NCBI RefSeq assembly: GCF_002846335.1
Contig: NZ_PJMQ01000001.1
Span: 1,550,001 to 1,614,000 of the forward strand
Origin: Janthinobacterium sp. 61
GTDB lineage: Bacteria > Pseudomonadota > Gammaproteobacteria > Burkholderiales > Burkholderiaceae_D
Direction of reading: 5' to 3'
DNA: 64,000 bases
Position 1 is the stretch's first letter, and each line of letters opens with the position of its first letter. The position numbers and the translations under genes are program-made. Shown here one piece after another: positions 1 through 8,961 of the stretch. The notes beneath the pieces are model-generated. The model was given only the letters and a program-made list of their open reading frames with translations, did not search any database and was not told the DNA's origin.

Positions 1-716
1 CCTATTTGCTCAGTGATCCTCGCTACCATGGCGGCATCATCAAGCAAAGCATGCTTTCGGCGCCGGAACGCGACCCGCGCAAGCCGGTGACGGATGATGA
101 GTACGGCTGGTCGCCAAAAATGTGGGAAGCACCGGTACGCGAGAGCTATCAACGCTTGATACGGGCGCTGGGCAAGGAATTCGACGGGAAAATCGAGGGC
201 ATTAATTTCAGCGAAAGCTCGATCGACATTGGCGTTGAGGACAGCAAGGGAAATACTACTTTCCCCGATGATTTCAAGCCGCAAGAATATGTGGATGCCA
301 TCAAGGAAAACATGCAGGTACTGGCCACTGCTTTTCCCCACACCACCACCATGGTGTACTTAAACTTTCTGCCGGGTGAATGGCTGCCGTGGACCGACAA
401 GGGCTATATGCGCAGCCTGTTTGCGCAAGCGCAAACGCTGCATATGGGCGTGGGCGGTCCTGACCTGATGCCGTATCGAAAAAGCCATATGGGCCAGAGT
501 TACGGCTTTATCAAGGACTACCCTGCGAACCTGGTCAAGGGCATGGCCGTACAGGACGGCAACCTGCGCCAAATCAATCCCCGTACCGGGAAAAAAAATT
601 CCGTGGAAGATTTGCTCGATTTTGCCCGCAATTACCTGGGTCTGAACTATATTTTCTGGGTAGAAGACGAGCCTTACTTTAGCAATGAAGTGCTGAAAAA
701 ACTGCCGGCGCATTGA
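1..716 (+). CDS. putative glycoside hydrolase-like protein (5' end cut by window)
   Basis: The frame is open from the left edge of the window, so the N-terminus is missing; at least 237 codons remain and end at a TGA. The segment EGINFSESSIDIG followed by aromatic- and acid-rich stretches (YLNFLPGEWLPW, YIFWVEDEPYF) looks like the second half of a TIM-barrel sugar hydrolase of the glycosidase superfamily. I cannot name a GH family, and catalytic residues cannot be assigned without the N-terminal part. No signal peptide can be judged. The next gene begins 114 bases downstream with its own ribosome binding site. It could also be a non-catalytic TIM-barrel protein. Confidence 0.5.
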   Translation, partial: YLLSDPRYHGGIIKQSMLSAPERDPRKPVTDDEYGWSPKMWEAPVRESYQRLIRALGKEFDGKIEGINFSESSIDIGVEDSKGNTTFPDDFKPQEYVDAIKENMQVLATAFPHTTTMVYLNFLPGEWLPWTDKGYMRSLFAQAQTLHMGVGGPDLMPYRKSHMGQSYGFIKDYPANLVKGMAVQDGNLRQINPRTGKKNSVEDLLDFARNYLGLNYIFWVEDEPYFSNEVLKKLPAH

Positions 717-830
717 TACGCAATCGCGCCATCGCGCGGCAGCGTGTATCCATGCGCCTTGCACGGCTGTCATCGGCGCGTCATATGGCGGCGCTACAGT
801 CGCGTCCTTTGAATCTTTCCGAGGGCGGTA

Positions 831-2927
831 ATGAAAACAAATTGGGTCATGCTGGCGGCGCTGACAAGTGCAGGTTTAACTGGCTGCAACGGCAGCTCGA
901 CGACGGCGCAGGTCATTCAAGAAGGGACGACGGTCACCGTGGCATTGCTGGAAACCACGGATATCCACTCGAACGTCCTGAGCTACAACTATTACGCGCT
1001 GGCCGAAGACACCAGCCTGGGCCTGGAGCGCACGTCGACTCTGATCCAGGCGGCGCGTGCGGAAAACCCGAACAATGTGCTGCTTGACGATGGCGACGTC
1101 ATCCAGGGCACCCTGCTGGCCGACCTGCAAGCCGTGGCCGCGCCCGTGCCCTGCTCCGGCACTCTGGCCGTACACAAGGCCATGAACGCGCTGAAATACG
1201 ATGCGGGCGGCATGGGCAACCATGAATTCAATTATGGCTTGCCCTACCTGAGCCAGATCACCAACACGGATTTCGGCATTCCCGGCGTGGCCAGGCCGAC
1301 GGGCACCTGCGGCGCGCCCGCCTTCCCTTCCGTGCTGAGCAATGTCGTCGGCGTAGCCAGCGGCAAGCCCATCTTCCAGCCCTACACCCTGCTGCCCCGC
1401 GATTTCACCGCCACGGCGCCCGATGGCAGCAAGCTGACCGTGAAGATCAATGTGGGCGTGCTGAGCTTTGTGCCGCCGCAAATCCTCGAATGGGATCAAA
1501 AAGTACTCGCTGGCAAGGTCAGCGTGACGGGCGTGCAGGAAGCGGCCAAGCAATACGTGCCGGAACTGCGCAGCAAGGGCGCCGACCTCGTCGTGGCCCT
1601 GTCGCATGGCGGCCTGGACACCAGCGCCTACAGCCCGAAGATGGAAAACGGCAGCTATCACCTGACCAGCACGGGCATCGACGCACTGATGATCGGCCAT
1701 TCGCACCTGATCTTCCCGAAGGGTAAAGAGACGGGCGCGGCCGCGCTGGACGCGTCGTTTGCCGCCTTCCCCGCCAGCGCCAAGATCGACGCCGTCAACG
1801 GTTTCGTCAATGGCGTGCCCACCGTCATGGCACAAAGCTGGGGCCGCCGCCTGGGTATCATCAAGCTGACCATGGTGTATCAGGGCGGGCGATGGGTAGT
1901 ACAGCCGGCCAAGACGACGGTGGAATCGCGCGGCTTCAAGTACACGGATGGCACGACCCTCGTGAAAGCCGACCCGGCCATCGCGCCCCTGGTCGCCACC
2001 GAGCACGCAGCCACCATCGCCTATGCCAAGCAGCCGCTGGGCATCAGCACGGATTTCGAAATGTCCGCCTATTTTGCGCTGGTGGGCGACGTCAGCGCCA
2101 TCCAGCTGGTGAACCAGGCACAGCTCGATTACGTGAAGAACTTCATCGCCACCAGCACGGATGCCACCTTGGCCAGCTACAAGAACATCCCCGTCATCTC
2201 GTGCAGCGCGCCTTTCAAGGCGGGCCGCAACGGGCCATCGGACTTCACGGACGTGGCTGCAGGCGCGACGCCAGCCGCACCAATCGGCTTGCAGGTGCGC
2301 AATCCGGGCGACTTGTATTTATATAGCAACAACAACCTGCAAGCCGTCAAAATCAAGGGTTCGGACTTGAAGGCGTGGCTGGAAACGTCGGCCAAGCAAT
2401 TCAACCAGATCGACCCGAGCGCCACGGCCGAGCAGGACCTGGTGCCGTCGTATGGCACGATTTACAACTATGACGTGTTCTACGCGGAAAACAATGCTCT
2501 CACATACCAGATCGACGTGACGAAAAAGGTCGGTAGCCGCATCGTCAATCTCACGTACAAGGGCGCACCCGTGGCCGATGGCGATGACTTCATCGTCGCC
2601 ACCAACGACTACCGCGCCGGTGGCGGCGGCGCCGTGCCGGGCATCGATGGCAGCAAGACCATCATCAAGTCGCCTGATGCGAACCAGGCCGTGGTCAGCA
2701 ACTACCTGGCGTCGCTCAGCACCAAGGGCGGCAAGGTGACCCTGGCGGCCAATGGCAGCGCACGCAGCTGGAGCTTCGTCAAGACAGCCACGGCCGGCCC
2801 CGTGATCCTGCGTTCGGCACCGGGCCATCTGGCCTTGGCGCAAGGCAACGGCATCGCCAACGTGGCGGCTGAAGGCGGACTCGACGCCAGCGGTTTCGCC
2901 AAGTACCGCATCGACCTGAGCAAATAA
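831..2927 (+). CDS. lipoprotein 5'-nucleotidase / 2',3'-cyclic phosphodiesterase family
   Basis: A 698-residue periplasmic lipoprotein of the calcineurin-like 5'-nucleotidase family, which hydrolyses extracellular nucleotides. A signal peptide ends in a lipobox (LTGC, Cys19). The metal-binding motifs of the N-terminal metallophosphoesterase domain are visible: ETTDIHSNVL (DxH), GNHEFNYG, LSHGGLD and GHSHLIF. The C-terminal half (about residues 400-650) matches the substrate-binding 5'-nucleotidase C domain, with a late NDYRAGGGG segment typical of CpdB/UshA-type enzymes. ATG follows GAGGGCGGTA. The length is close to CpdB (about 650). Whether the substrate is cyclic or linear nucleotides cannot be told from sequence. 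Confidence 0.85.
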   Translation: MKTNWVMLAALTSAGLTGCNGSSTTAQVIQEGTTVTVALLETTDIHSNVLSYNYYALAEDTSLGLERTSTLIQAARAENPNNVLLDDGDVIQGTLLADLQAVAAPVPCSGTLAVHKAMNALKYDAGGMGNHEFNYGLPYLSQITNTDFGIPGVARPTGTCGAPAFPSVLSNVVGVASGKPIFQPYTLLPRDFTATAPDGSKLTVKINVGVLSFVPPQILEWDQKVLAGKVSVTGVQEAAKQYVPELRSKGADLVVALSHGGLDTSAYSPKMENGSYHLTSTGIDALMIGHSHLIFPKGKETGAAALDASFAAFPASAKIDAVNGFVNGVPTVMAQSWGRRLGIIKLTMVYQGGRWVVQPAKTTVESRGFKYTDGTTLVKADPAIAPLVATEHAATIAYAKQPLGISTDFEMSAYFALVGDVSAIQLVNQAQLDYVKNFIATSTDATLASYKNIPVISCSAPFKAGRNGPSDFTDVAAGATPAAPIGLQVRNPGDLYLYSNNNLQAVKIKGSDLKAWLETSAKQFNQIDPSATAEQDLVPSYGTIYNYDVFYAENNALTYQIDVTKKVGSRIVNLTYKGAPVADGDDFIVATNDYRAGGGGAVPGIDGSKTIIKSPDANQAVVSNYLASLSTKGGKVTLAANGSARSWSFVKTATAGPVILRSAPGHLALAQGNGIANVAAEGGLDASGFAKYRIDLSK

Positions 2928-2983
2928 GGTCCATGGGCCGGGACTGCGGTGGTTCCGGCCTGTTTTGATGAAAGGTGATCCAG

Positions 2984-3676
2984 ATGAAACATGCACTCTC
3001 CCTCCCCGCCGTCGTGCTGGCTGCCGTCCTGGCCGCCTGCCAGGCATCGCCGCCGCCCACGCCGGCTGAAATCGAAGCCGTGGCCATGCATGCGCGCCAG
3101 GCGGGCGACCACCAGGCCGAGCGCCGTGTGCGCAGCTGGGCCAGCAAGGACATCCCCGTCGCCGAGCGCGAACTGGCGCTGATTTACCAGCCCCGTCCGG
3201 AACGCCGCGCCGAGGCGCTGAGTCTGTTCGAACAGGCGGCCCGCGCCGGCGATACGGAAGCGGCATTCGAACTGGGGCAAATGCTGCGCGCGGCAGCGCC
3301 CGGCCAGGCCTGGTTGTGGTACCGGCAAGCGGCCAAGCAAGGCCATGCGAAGGCGGCATTGATGCTGGGCTTGCTGGCAGCGAACGGCGAAGGCGTGCCA
3401 AAAGATCAAAGCGAAGCGGCGCGCTGGCTGGAAAAATCGAGTGAGCTGGGCAACCCGCACGCCATGTTCCTGCTGTACAACGCCTACCGCGAAGGCCGCG
3501 GCGTGCAGCGCGACCTGGTCAAAGGCCATGCCCTGCTGGAAGAAGCGGCCCACCACGAATATCCGCCCGCCATCCAGGAACTGGCCATGACGGTGCAGGC
3601 GGACGACGCTCTGCGCGCGGGGCATCTGATGAAGGAAGCGACGGAACACCGGCACAATAACTGGAACAAGTTTTAA
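2984..3676 (+). CDS. Sel1-repeat lipoprotein
   Basis: A 230-residue lipoprotein: a short signal peptide with lipobox LAAC, then tandem Sel1/TPR-like alpha-alpha repeats (for example AAFELGQMLRAA, WYRQAAKQGHAKAALMLGLLAANGEGVP, HAMFLLYNAYREGRGV). Such repeats are protein-protein interaction scaffolds at the envelope. An in-frame GTG at 2975 lies inside the AAAGGTG ribosome binding site, so the ATG at 2984 is preferred. It lies 56 bases after the nucleotidase gene and may share its transcript. Partner unknown. Confidence 0.8.
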   Translation: MKHALSLPAVVLAAVLAACQASPPPTPAEIEAVAMHARQAGDHQAERRVRSWASKDIPVAERELALIYQPRPERRAEALSLFEQAARAGDTEAAFELGQMLRAAAPGQAWLWYRQAAKQGHAKAALMLGLLAANGEGVPKDQSEAARWLEKSSELGNPHAMFLLYNAYREGRGVQRDLVKGHALLEEAAHHEYPPAIQELAMTVQADDALRAGHLMKEATEHRHNNWNKF

Positions 3677-3975
3677 GCCAGGTCAAGGTCAAGCCGTATT
3701 GCTGGATGCCACATATCGCTAGCGCCAGAAAATCACGCTGCGCTTTGGGCCAGGTCAATCGTGTTGGACTGGACATTGCCGAGGGGCTATGATGAACAAG
3801 CTGCTTCCGTGGAGGCGGCGGGGCTGTTGCCGGCCCCGAAATAGCACACTGTATTTGCTTTTTAGAAATTTGTTACTCTGGACCAGCCTCGGTGAGCATG
3901 TCGCATACGCTCAGCCCAGCCAGTGTTTGGGTAGGCCCTGGCTCGTCCGTTGACCTCCCTATAAGAAAGAGTCCA
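3677..3975. other. intergenic region upstream of katA
   Basis: 299 bases without a convincing gene. The part nearest katA is AT-richer (around 3848-3876) and probably holds the katA promoter, but I could not place a confident -35/-10 pair or an OxyR site. A longer katA reading frame opens at 3892, but its codons before 3976 do not look coding. Confidence 0.4.
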
Positions 3976-5412
3976 ATGAAAAAGCTGACCACCGCCTTTG
4001 GCGCGCCTGTAGTCGACAACCAGAACATCCAGACGGCCGGCCCGCGTGGCCCTGCCCTCTTGCAAGATGTGTGGTTTTTGGAAAAGCTGGCCCACTTCGA
4101 CCGCGAAGTCATCCCCGAGCGCCGCATGCATGCAAAGGGTTCCGGCGCGCACGGCACGTTTACCGTCACGCACGACATCACGCGCTACACCCGGGCGAAG
4201 ATTTTTGGCGCCGTGGGCAAGCAAACGCCCATGTTCGCACGCTTTTCCACGGTGGCTGGCGAGCGGGGTGCGGCGGACGCGGAACGCGACATCCGCGGCT
4301 TTGCCCTGAAGTTCTATACGGAAGAAGGCAACTGGGATTTGGTCGGCAACAACACCCCCGTGTTTTTCATGCGCGACCCGCTGAAATTCCCGGATTTAAA
4401 TCACGCCATCAAGCGCGACCCGCGCACGGGCTTGCGCAGCGCCAACAGCAACTGGGATTTCTGGACCTCGCTGCCCGAAGCGCTGCACCAGGTGACGGTG
4501 GTGATGAGCGACCGGGGCTTGCCGCGCAGCTTCCGCCACATGCATGGCTTCGGCAGTCATACCTTCAGCTTCCTGAATGCGCAAAACGAGCGTTTCTGGG
4601 TCAAGTTCACGTTTAAAACCCAGCAAGGGATACAAAACCTGACGGACGCCGAAGCAGAGGCGCTGGTGGGCAAGGACCGCGAAAGCTCGCACCGCGACCT
4701 GTACGAAAGCATCGAGAACAAGGATTTTCCCCGCTGGACCCTGTACGTGCAGATCATGCCGGAAAAAGAGGCAGGCACGTATCACATCAACCCCTTCGAC
4801 CTGTCGAAGGTGTGGCCGCACGGCGACTATCCGCTGATCGAGGTGGGCGTGCTGGAACTGAACCGCAATGCCGACAACCATTTCGCGGAAGTGGAACAAG
4901 CTGCCTTCAACCCGGCCAACGTGGTGCCCGGCATCAGTTTTTCGCCAGACAAGATGCTGCAAGGCCGCTTGTTTTCGTATGGCGACGCGCAGCGCTACCG
5001 CCTCGGCGTCAACCACAGCCTTATCCCCGTCAACGCGCCAAAGTGCCCGTTCCACAGCTACCACCGCGACGGCCAGATGCGCGTCGACGGCAACCAGGGC
5101 GGAACCCTGGCCTATGAGCCGAACAGCGAACAGGAATGGGCCGAGCAGCCGGATTTCCGCGAACCTCCGCTGAGTATCGAAGGCGCGGCCGACCACTGGA
5201 ACCACCGCGTCGACGAAGATTACTATTCGCAACCGCGGGCCCTGTTCCGCCTGATGACCCCGGCACAGCAGCAAGTGTTGTTCGACAACACGGCGCGCGC
5301 CATCTCGGGCGCCTCGGAGCAAGTCAAGCAACGCCACATCGGCAACTGTACCCTGTGCGACCCCGCTTATGGGGCGGGCGTGGCCGAAGCGATCGGCCGC
5401 CTGAGCAAATAA
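3976..5412 (+). CDS. katA: small-subunit heme catalase
   Basis: A 478-residue monofunctional heme catalase decomposing hydrogen peroxide in the cytoplasm. The distal histidine lies in [12 protein letters not shown] (His52); the conserved [23 protein letters not shown] and [11 protein letters not shown] blocks follow. The proximal heme tyrosine lies in [14 protein letters not shown]. The length fits the small-subunit clade. An upstream in-frame start at 3892 is rejected because ATG at 3976 follows AAGAAAGAG and gives the family N-terminus [10 protein letters not shown] hairpin without a T-run follows the stop. OxyR control is usual for this family, but no site was recognised. Confidence 0.95.
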   Translation: MKKLTTAFGAPVVDNQNIQTAGPRGPALLQDVWFLEKLAHFDREVIPERRMHAKGSGAHGTFTVTHDITRYTRAKIFGAVGKQTPMFARFSTVAGERGAADAERDIRGFALKFYTEEGNWDLVGNNTPVFFMRDPLKFPDLNHAIKRDPRTGLRSANSNWDFWTSLPEALHQVTVVMSDRGLPRSFRHMHGFGSHTFSFLNAQNERFWVKFTFKTQQGIQNLTDAEAEALVGKDRESSHRDLYESIENKDFPRWTLYVQIMPEKEAGTYHINPFDLSKVWPHGDYPLIEVGVLELNRNADNHFAEVEQAAFNPANVVPGISFSPDKMLQGRLFSYGDAQRYRLGVNHSLIPVNAPKCPFHSYHRDGQMRVDGNQGGTLAYEPNSEQEWAEQPDFREPPLSIEGAADHWNHRVDEDYYSQPRALFRLMTPAQQQVLFDNTARAISGASEQVKQRHIGNCTLCDPAYGAGVAEAIGRLSK

Positions 5413-5446
5413 GGGCAGACTGAAAGCAGGCAGGAAAGACGGCGGC

Positions 5447-5470
5447 GCCAGGCCTGGCAACAGGCCTGGC
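5447..5470. terminator. hairpin between convergent katA and 5509-5844 gene
   Basis: Perfect 10-bp stem GCCAGGCCTG/CAGGCCTGGC closed by a GCAA (GNRA-type) tetraloop, 35 bases after the katA stop and between two convergent genes. There is no T-run on either side, so an intrinsic terminator is uncertain; it could instead be an RNA 3'-end stabiliser. Confidence 0.45.
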
Positions 5471-5508
5471 CCGCAACACGGTGCGCCTTGGTGGCCAGAG
5501 GCGCTTGC

Positions 5509-5844
5509 CTAGCTGCGCTCGATATCGACCTGGCCCGTGATGCTCGTTTCCACCGGATAGCCATCGACTTGCGACGGCACGCGCCGCCTGACGGACGCAT
5601 CATGCAGATACACGACGAGGGCTTCGCCGCCGATGGCGGTCTGTCCCAGGCTGACGCCTTCGACCCCATCGATCGCCATCAGCGCCCGCTCGTGGCGCCG
5701 CTTTGCCGCTTCCAGCCGGCCGGGCGGCGGGGCCGCATGAGCGAAGCCCGCCACCGTGTGGCCACTGGCCTCGTCCGGCACATATGGCATGGCCCCATCC
5801 TCGAAGTCGGCGTATGGCGCTTGTACGAATTTACTGTTTGACAT
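5509..5844 (-). CDS. conserved hypothetical protein, 111 aa
   Basis: A 111-residue acidic soluble protein without signal peptide or membrane segment. The second half holds a small alpha/beta unit (MAIDGVEGVSLGQTAIGGE followed by ALVVYLHD and VETSITGQVDI). This resembles the short 'GVxGVGxG...VVYV' module seen in some uncharacterised proteins and at the start of some serine-peptidase-like proteins, but no peptidase core follows. The frame extends further upstream, but ATG at 5844 sits behind a good GGGAGGA site and starts the compositionally normal part. Convergent with katA. Function unknown. Confidence 0.7.
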   Translation of the reverse strand: MSNSKFVQAPYADFEDGAMPYVPDEASGHTVAGFAHAAPPPGRLEAAKRRHERALMAIDGVEGVSLGQTAIGGEALVVYLHDASVRRRVPSQVDGYPVETSITGQVDIERS

Positions 5845-6262
5845 GACACATCCTCCCGATGCCGCCCATGGCACGCATGGAACAAGGAGGCACGGCAGCG
5901 CCTCTTGCCCGTCAGGCCATGCATGGCAGCCACTCCTGACCATCTCATCATCGTGCAAAAGGCCGCGCAGTGCAAGGTAGCATCACGCCGCCACGCCGTT
6001 TTCTGTGACAATGATCAAGTGTACAACTCTCGGTTCGTCCCTTGCCGCTGCTGCCCGGCGGGGTGCCCGCAGTCTGCGACGTGCAGCTCCTTGCGCACGC
6101 TGTCCATGCGGCGGCCGTGTTCGCCATCCTCAGCCGCCTGCGCGAGCATGGCCGCTTCCAGAAAGTGCGCGCAGCCGTGAAGGCGCACATGGCCGAACTG
6201 ATCGCCACGCCGGATCTGATCGCAGGCTACCACTGCTGACCTACCGCCAACTGATGCGCACC
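5845..6262. other. 418-base gap without a supported gene
   Basis: Lies between the start of the 5509-5844 gene and the end of tviC, both leftward. Short frames on both strands lack ribosome binding sites. One plus-strand frame (6042-6239, TTG start) has GC-rich third positions and a helical C-terminus and could be a gene remnant, but cannot be supported. The promoter for the 5509-5844 gene should lie near 5860-5920. Confidence 0.4.
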
Positions 6263-7438
6263 TCAGGCCTTGTCCGCCTGCGCCACATACCAGGCAATGG
6301 TCTGCCGCAAGCCCTGCGTCAGGTCGTGCGTGGGCACATAGCCGAGCAGGCGGGCCGCCTTGGCGATGTCCGCCTGCGAATGGCGCACGTCGCCGGCGCG
6401 GAATGCGCCATATTGCGGCGGCAGCGGCACGTGCTGCGGGCGGGCGGCCAGCAACATCTGCTGCATGGTGACGTGCAGCTGCGTCAGGCTGGTGCTGGCG
6501 TTGACGGCCACGTTGTAGACCTGGTTCACGGCGGCCGGATCGGCTTGCGTGGCGGCCAGGATATTGGCTTGCACGGCATTGTGCACAAAGCAGAAGTCGC
6601 GGCTGGTGGCGCCGTCGCCATGGATGTACACGGCCTGCTCGTCCAGCATGGCGGCGATCCAGCGGGGAATGACGGCCGCGTAGGCGCCCAGCGGGTCTTG
6701 CCTGGGGCCGAAGACATTGAAGTAGCGCAACCCCACCGTCTGCATGGCGTAGCAGCGCGCGTACACCTGCGCATACAACTCGTTGACATACTTGCTCAAG
6801 GCATACGGCGACAGGGGCGCGCCGATGTGCTGCTCCACCTTCGGCAAGGCCGGGTGGTCGCCATAGGTGGCGCTGGAGGCGGCGTACACGAAGCGCTGCA
6901 CGCCCGTGTCGCGCGCGGCGGCCAGCATGTTCAGAAAACCGCTGACATTGACGGCGTGGCACAGCAGCGGGTCTTCCAGCGAGCGCGAGACGGAACCGAG
7001 CGCCGCCTGGTGCAGCACGTAGTCGACAGGACCGCCAGTCCCGGCACGGCCGCAGCCGGCAGTCTCCGCTTCACCGTCGCCAACGCTGGCGGCCTGCGTC
7101 GGCGCGCCACACGCGCGCGCGCATGCCTGCGGGTCGCGGATATCGGCCTCGATGAAGGTGAAGCGCCGCCATGCCGCTTCGCCCACGCTGGCGCGCACCA
7201 GTTCCAGATTGTGGCGGTGGCCCGTCAGGAAATTGTCCAGGCCTCGCACTTCCTGCCCCAGCTGCAGCAAGGTTTCCAGCAGGTGAGAGCCGATGAAGCC
7301 GGCCACGCCCGTCACCAGCCAGCGGCGCGGTTCCCTGGCCAACTGCGCGCAGGCCAGCGCATACGCGCCTGTCGCCGGGCCGCCGGCGGGATCGCCTTGC
7401 GCCATGTTTGCGCCTTGATCGAAGGCATCGGCCGCCAT
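6263..7438 (-). CDS. tviC: UDP-GlcNAc(A) C4-epimerase, TviC/WbpP family
   Basis: An extended SDR sugar-nucleotide epimerase that would interconvert UDP-GlcNAcA and UDP-GalNAcA (or the unoxidised forms). The NAD motif GVAGFIGS lies near the N-terminus and the catalytic YALSK (YxxxK) in the middle; [11 protein letters not shown] and [12 protein letters not shown] are WbpP/TviC signatures. The start codon overlaps the stop of tviB (TGATG), so the two are translationally coupled. An in-frame ATG 12 bases upstream is possible. About 27 residues of Gly/Ala-rich sequence (7028-7108) are inserted between the ADIRDPQAC segment and VDYVLHQ, where relatives have only a few residues. Role: sugar supply for the neighbouring polysaccharide locus. 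Confidence 0.85.
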   Translation of the reverse strand: MAADAFDQGANMAQGDPAGGPATGAYALACAQLAREPRRWLVTGVAGFIGSHLLETLLQLGQEVRGLDNFLTGHRHNLELVRASVGEAAWRRFTFIEADIRDPQACARACGAPTQAASVGDGEAETAGCGRAGTGGPVDYVLHQAALGSVSRSLEDPLLCHAVNVSGFLNMLAAARDTGVQRFVYAASSATYGDHPALPKVEQHIGAPLSPYALSKYVNELYAQVYARCYAMQTVGLRYFNVFGPRQDPLGAYAAVIPRWIAAMLDEQAVYIHGDGATSRDFCFVHNAVQANILAATQADPAAVNQVYNVAVNASTSLTQLHVTMQQMLLAARPQHVPLPPQYGAFRAGDVRHSQADIAKAARLLGYVPTHDLTQGLRQTIAWYVAQADKA

Positions 7439-8742
7439 CACAGCCGCCACACATGCAAGCCCCCATCCTCCAGCGGACGGGGGTCGAAATGCGATTTGAT
7501 GTCGATGAAGCAGCCGTTTTCCAGCACCTTGGCCTGGAAATCGGCCAGCGGGCGGGCCAGCAAGGCCTGGTGCGAGACGGCGCTGATAATGGCCTCAGCA
7601 CGCGGCAGCTGCTCCCAGCTTTCCAGCGCCAAACCGTATTCTTCCAGCGCTTCGTGGCCATCGGCGACGGGGTCGTGCACATGCACCTGCACGCCATACG
7701 ATTGCAGTTCGTGGATCATGTCGACCACTTTCGAGTTGCGCAAGTCCGGGCAATTTTCCTTGAAGGTCAGGCCCAGCACATTCACGTGCGCGCCCTTGAG
7801 TTTAAAACCGGCGCGCACCATTTCCTTGATGGTTTTTTCCGCCACGAACTTGGCCATGCCGTCGTTGATGCGGCGCCCGGCCAGTATCACATGCGGGTGG
7901 TAGCCCAGCATTTCAGCCTTGTGCGTCAAATAATAGGGGTCGACGCCGATGCAGTGGCCGCCCACCAGCCCCGGGCGGAATGGCAAAAAATTCCATTTCG
8001 TGCCCGCCGCCTGCAGCACTTCCAGGGTGTCGATGCCGATGCGGTCGAAGATGATGGCCAGCTCGTTCATCAGCGCGATGTTCAGGTCGCGCTGCGTGTT
8101 TTCGATGACCTTGGCCGCTTCCGCCACGCGGATGCTCGACGCCCGGTGCACGCCCGCCGCGACCACGCCTTCGTACAGGGCGGCCACCTTGTCCAGCGTG
8201 GCGTCGTCGTCCCCCGAGACCACCTTGCGGATGCTGTGCAGGGTATGCGCCTTGTCGCCAGGGTTGATGCGCTCCGGCGAAAAGCCCACATGAAAATCTT
8301 CCTTCCAGCGCAGGCCAGAGTGCCGCTCCAAGATGGGGATGCAGATTTCCTCGGTGGCGCCCGGATACACGGTGGACTCGTAAATGACGATGGCGCCGCG
8401 CCGCATGTGGCGGCCGACGGCCGCGCTGGCGCCGGCCAGGGCGGAGAAATCGGGATTGTGCGCGCTGTCAACGGGTGTGGGCACGGCCACGACAAGAAAA
8501 TCGGCCAGTTGCAGCTCGGCCGGATCGCAGCCCACGCTCAGCCACTGCGCCGCGCGCAACTGTTCCGTACTCACTTCGCCCGTGGGATCGACATGGTTGC
8601 GGTAACTTTCTACCTTGCGTGCCGACAAGTCAAAGCCGATGGTGCGCTGGCGCATGCCAAAGGCCACGGCCAGCTGCAAGCCGACATAACCGAGCCCTAC
8701 CACCGCCACCACGTCCGCCTTGCCACCTTCCTTGCTATCCAT
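7438..8742 (-). CDS. tviB: UDP-N-acetylglucosamine 6-dehydrogenase, TviB/WbpO family
   Basis: A 434-residue nucleotide-sugar dehydrogenase oxidising C6 of UDP-GlcNAc or UDP-GalNAc with NAD. The N-terminal Rossmann motif is [12 protein letters not shown]; the catalytic cysteine lies in [12 protein letters not shown]; the C-terminal UDP-binding domain holds [15 protein letters not shown]. The frame is open to 8907, but the coding signal begins at MDSKEGG. ATG at 8742 is 9 bases after GGGAG; ATG at 8748 is only 3 bases away and less likely. With tviC it gives the known two-step Vi-antigen-type route to UDP-GalNAcA. Divergent from prsT across about 220 bases. Confidence 0.88.
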   Translation of the reverse strand: MDSKEGGKADVVAVVGLGYVGLQLAVAFGMRQRTIGFDLSARKVESYRNHVDPTGEVSTEQLRAAQWLSVGCDPAELQLADFLVVAVPTPVDSAHNPDFSALAGASAAVGRHMRRGAIVIYESTVYPGATEEICIPILERHSGLRWKEDFHVGFSPERINPGDKAHTLHSIRKVVSGDDDATLDKVAALYEGVVAAGVHRASSIRVAEAAKVIENTQRDLNIALMNELAIIFDRIGIDTLEVLQAAGTKWNFLPFRPGLVGGHCIGVDPYYLTHKAEMLGYHPHVILAGRRINDGMAKFVAEKTIKEMVRAGFKLKGAHVNVLGLTFKENCPDLRNSKVVDMIHELQSYGVQVHVHDPVADGHEALEEYGLALESWEQLPRAEAIISAVSHQALLARPLADFQAKVLENGCFIDIKSHFDPRPLEDGGLHVWRL

Positions 8743-8961
8743 ATGCATGTGCTCCCAATGGTTGCGGCCTGAGCAACGCCGTCCGGGAAATTCTACGGTC
8801 GCCGGCCCGGTAATTCTTGAGCGGGAACAAGGAACACGGAGCATGGGCAGGCAGGCGCGCGGCCAATCGGCCGCTTGTTGAGCGCAATCAAGGAGAGCTT
8901 CGGCCATCTTTTTAAGCTAGGCCATGCCCATCCTTCATGCACGCCGCTACCGGAGACTTCC

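Noticed and set aside
6042..6239. 65-codon plus-strand frame with GC-rich third positions and a helical end
   Set aside because: TTG start without ribosome site, no family recognised; possibly a gene remnant but not supportable.
6005..7903. Plus-strand frame of 632 codons over tviC and part of tviB
   Set aside because: Antisense shadow of two clear enzymes; no ribosome site, no recognisable domain.
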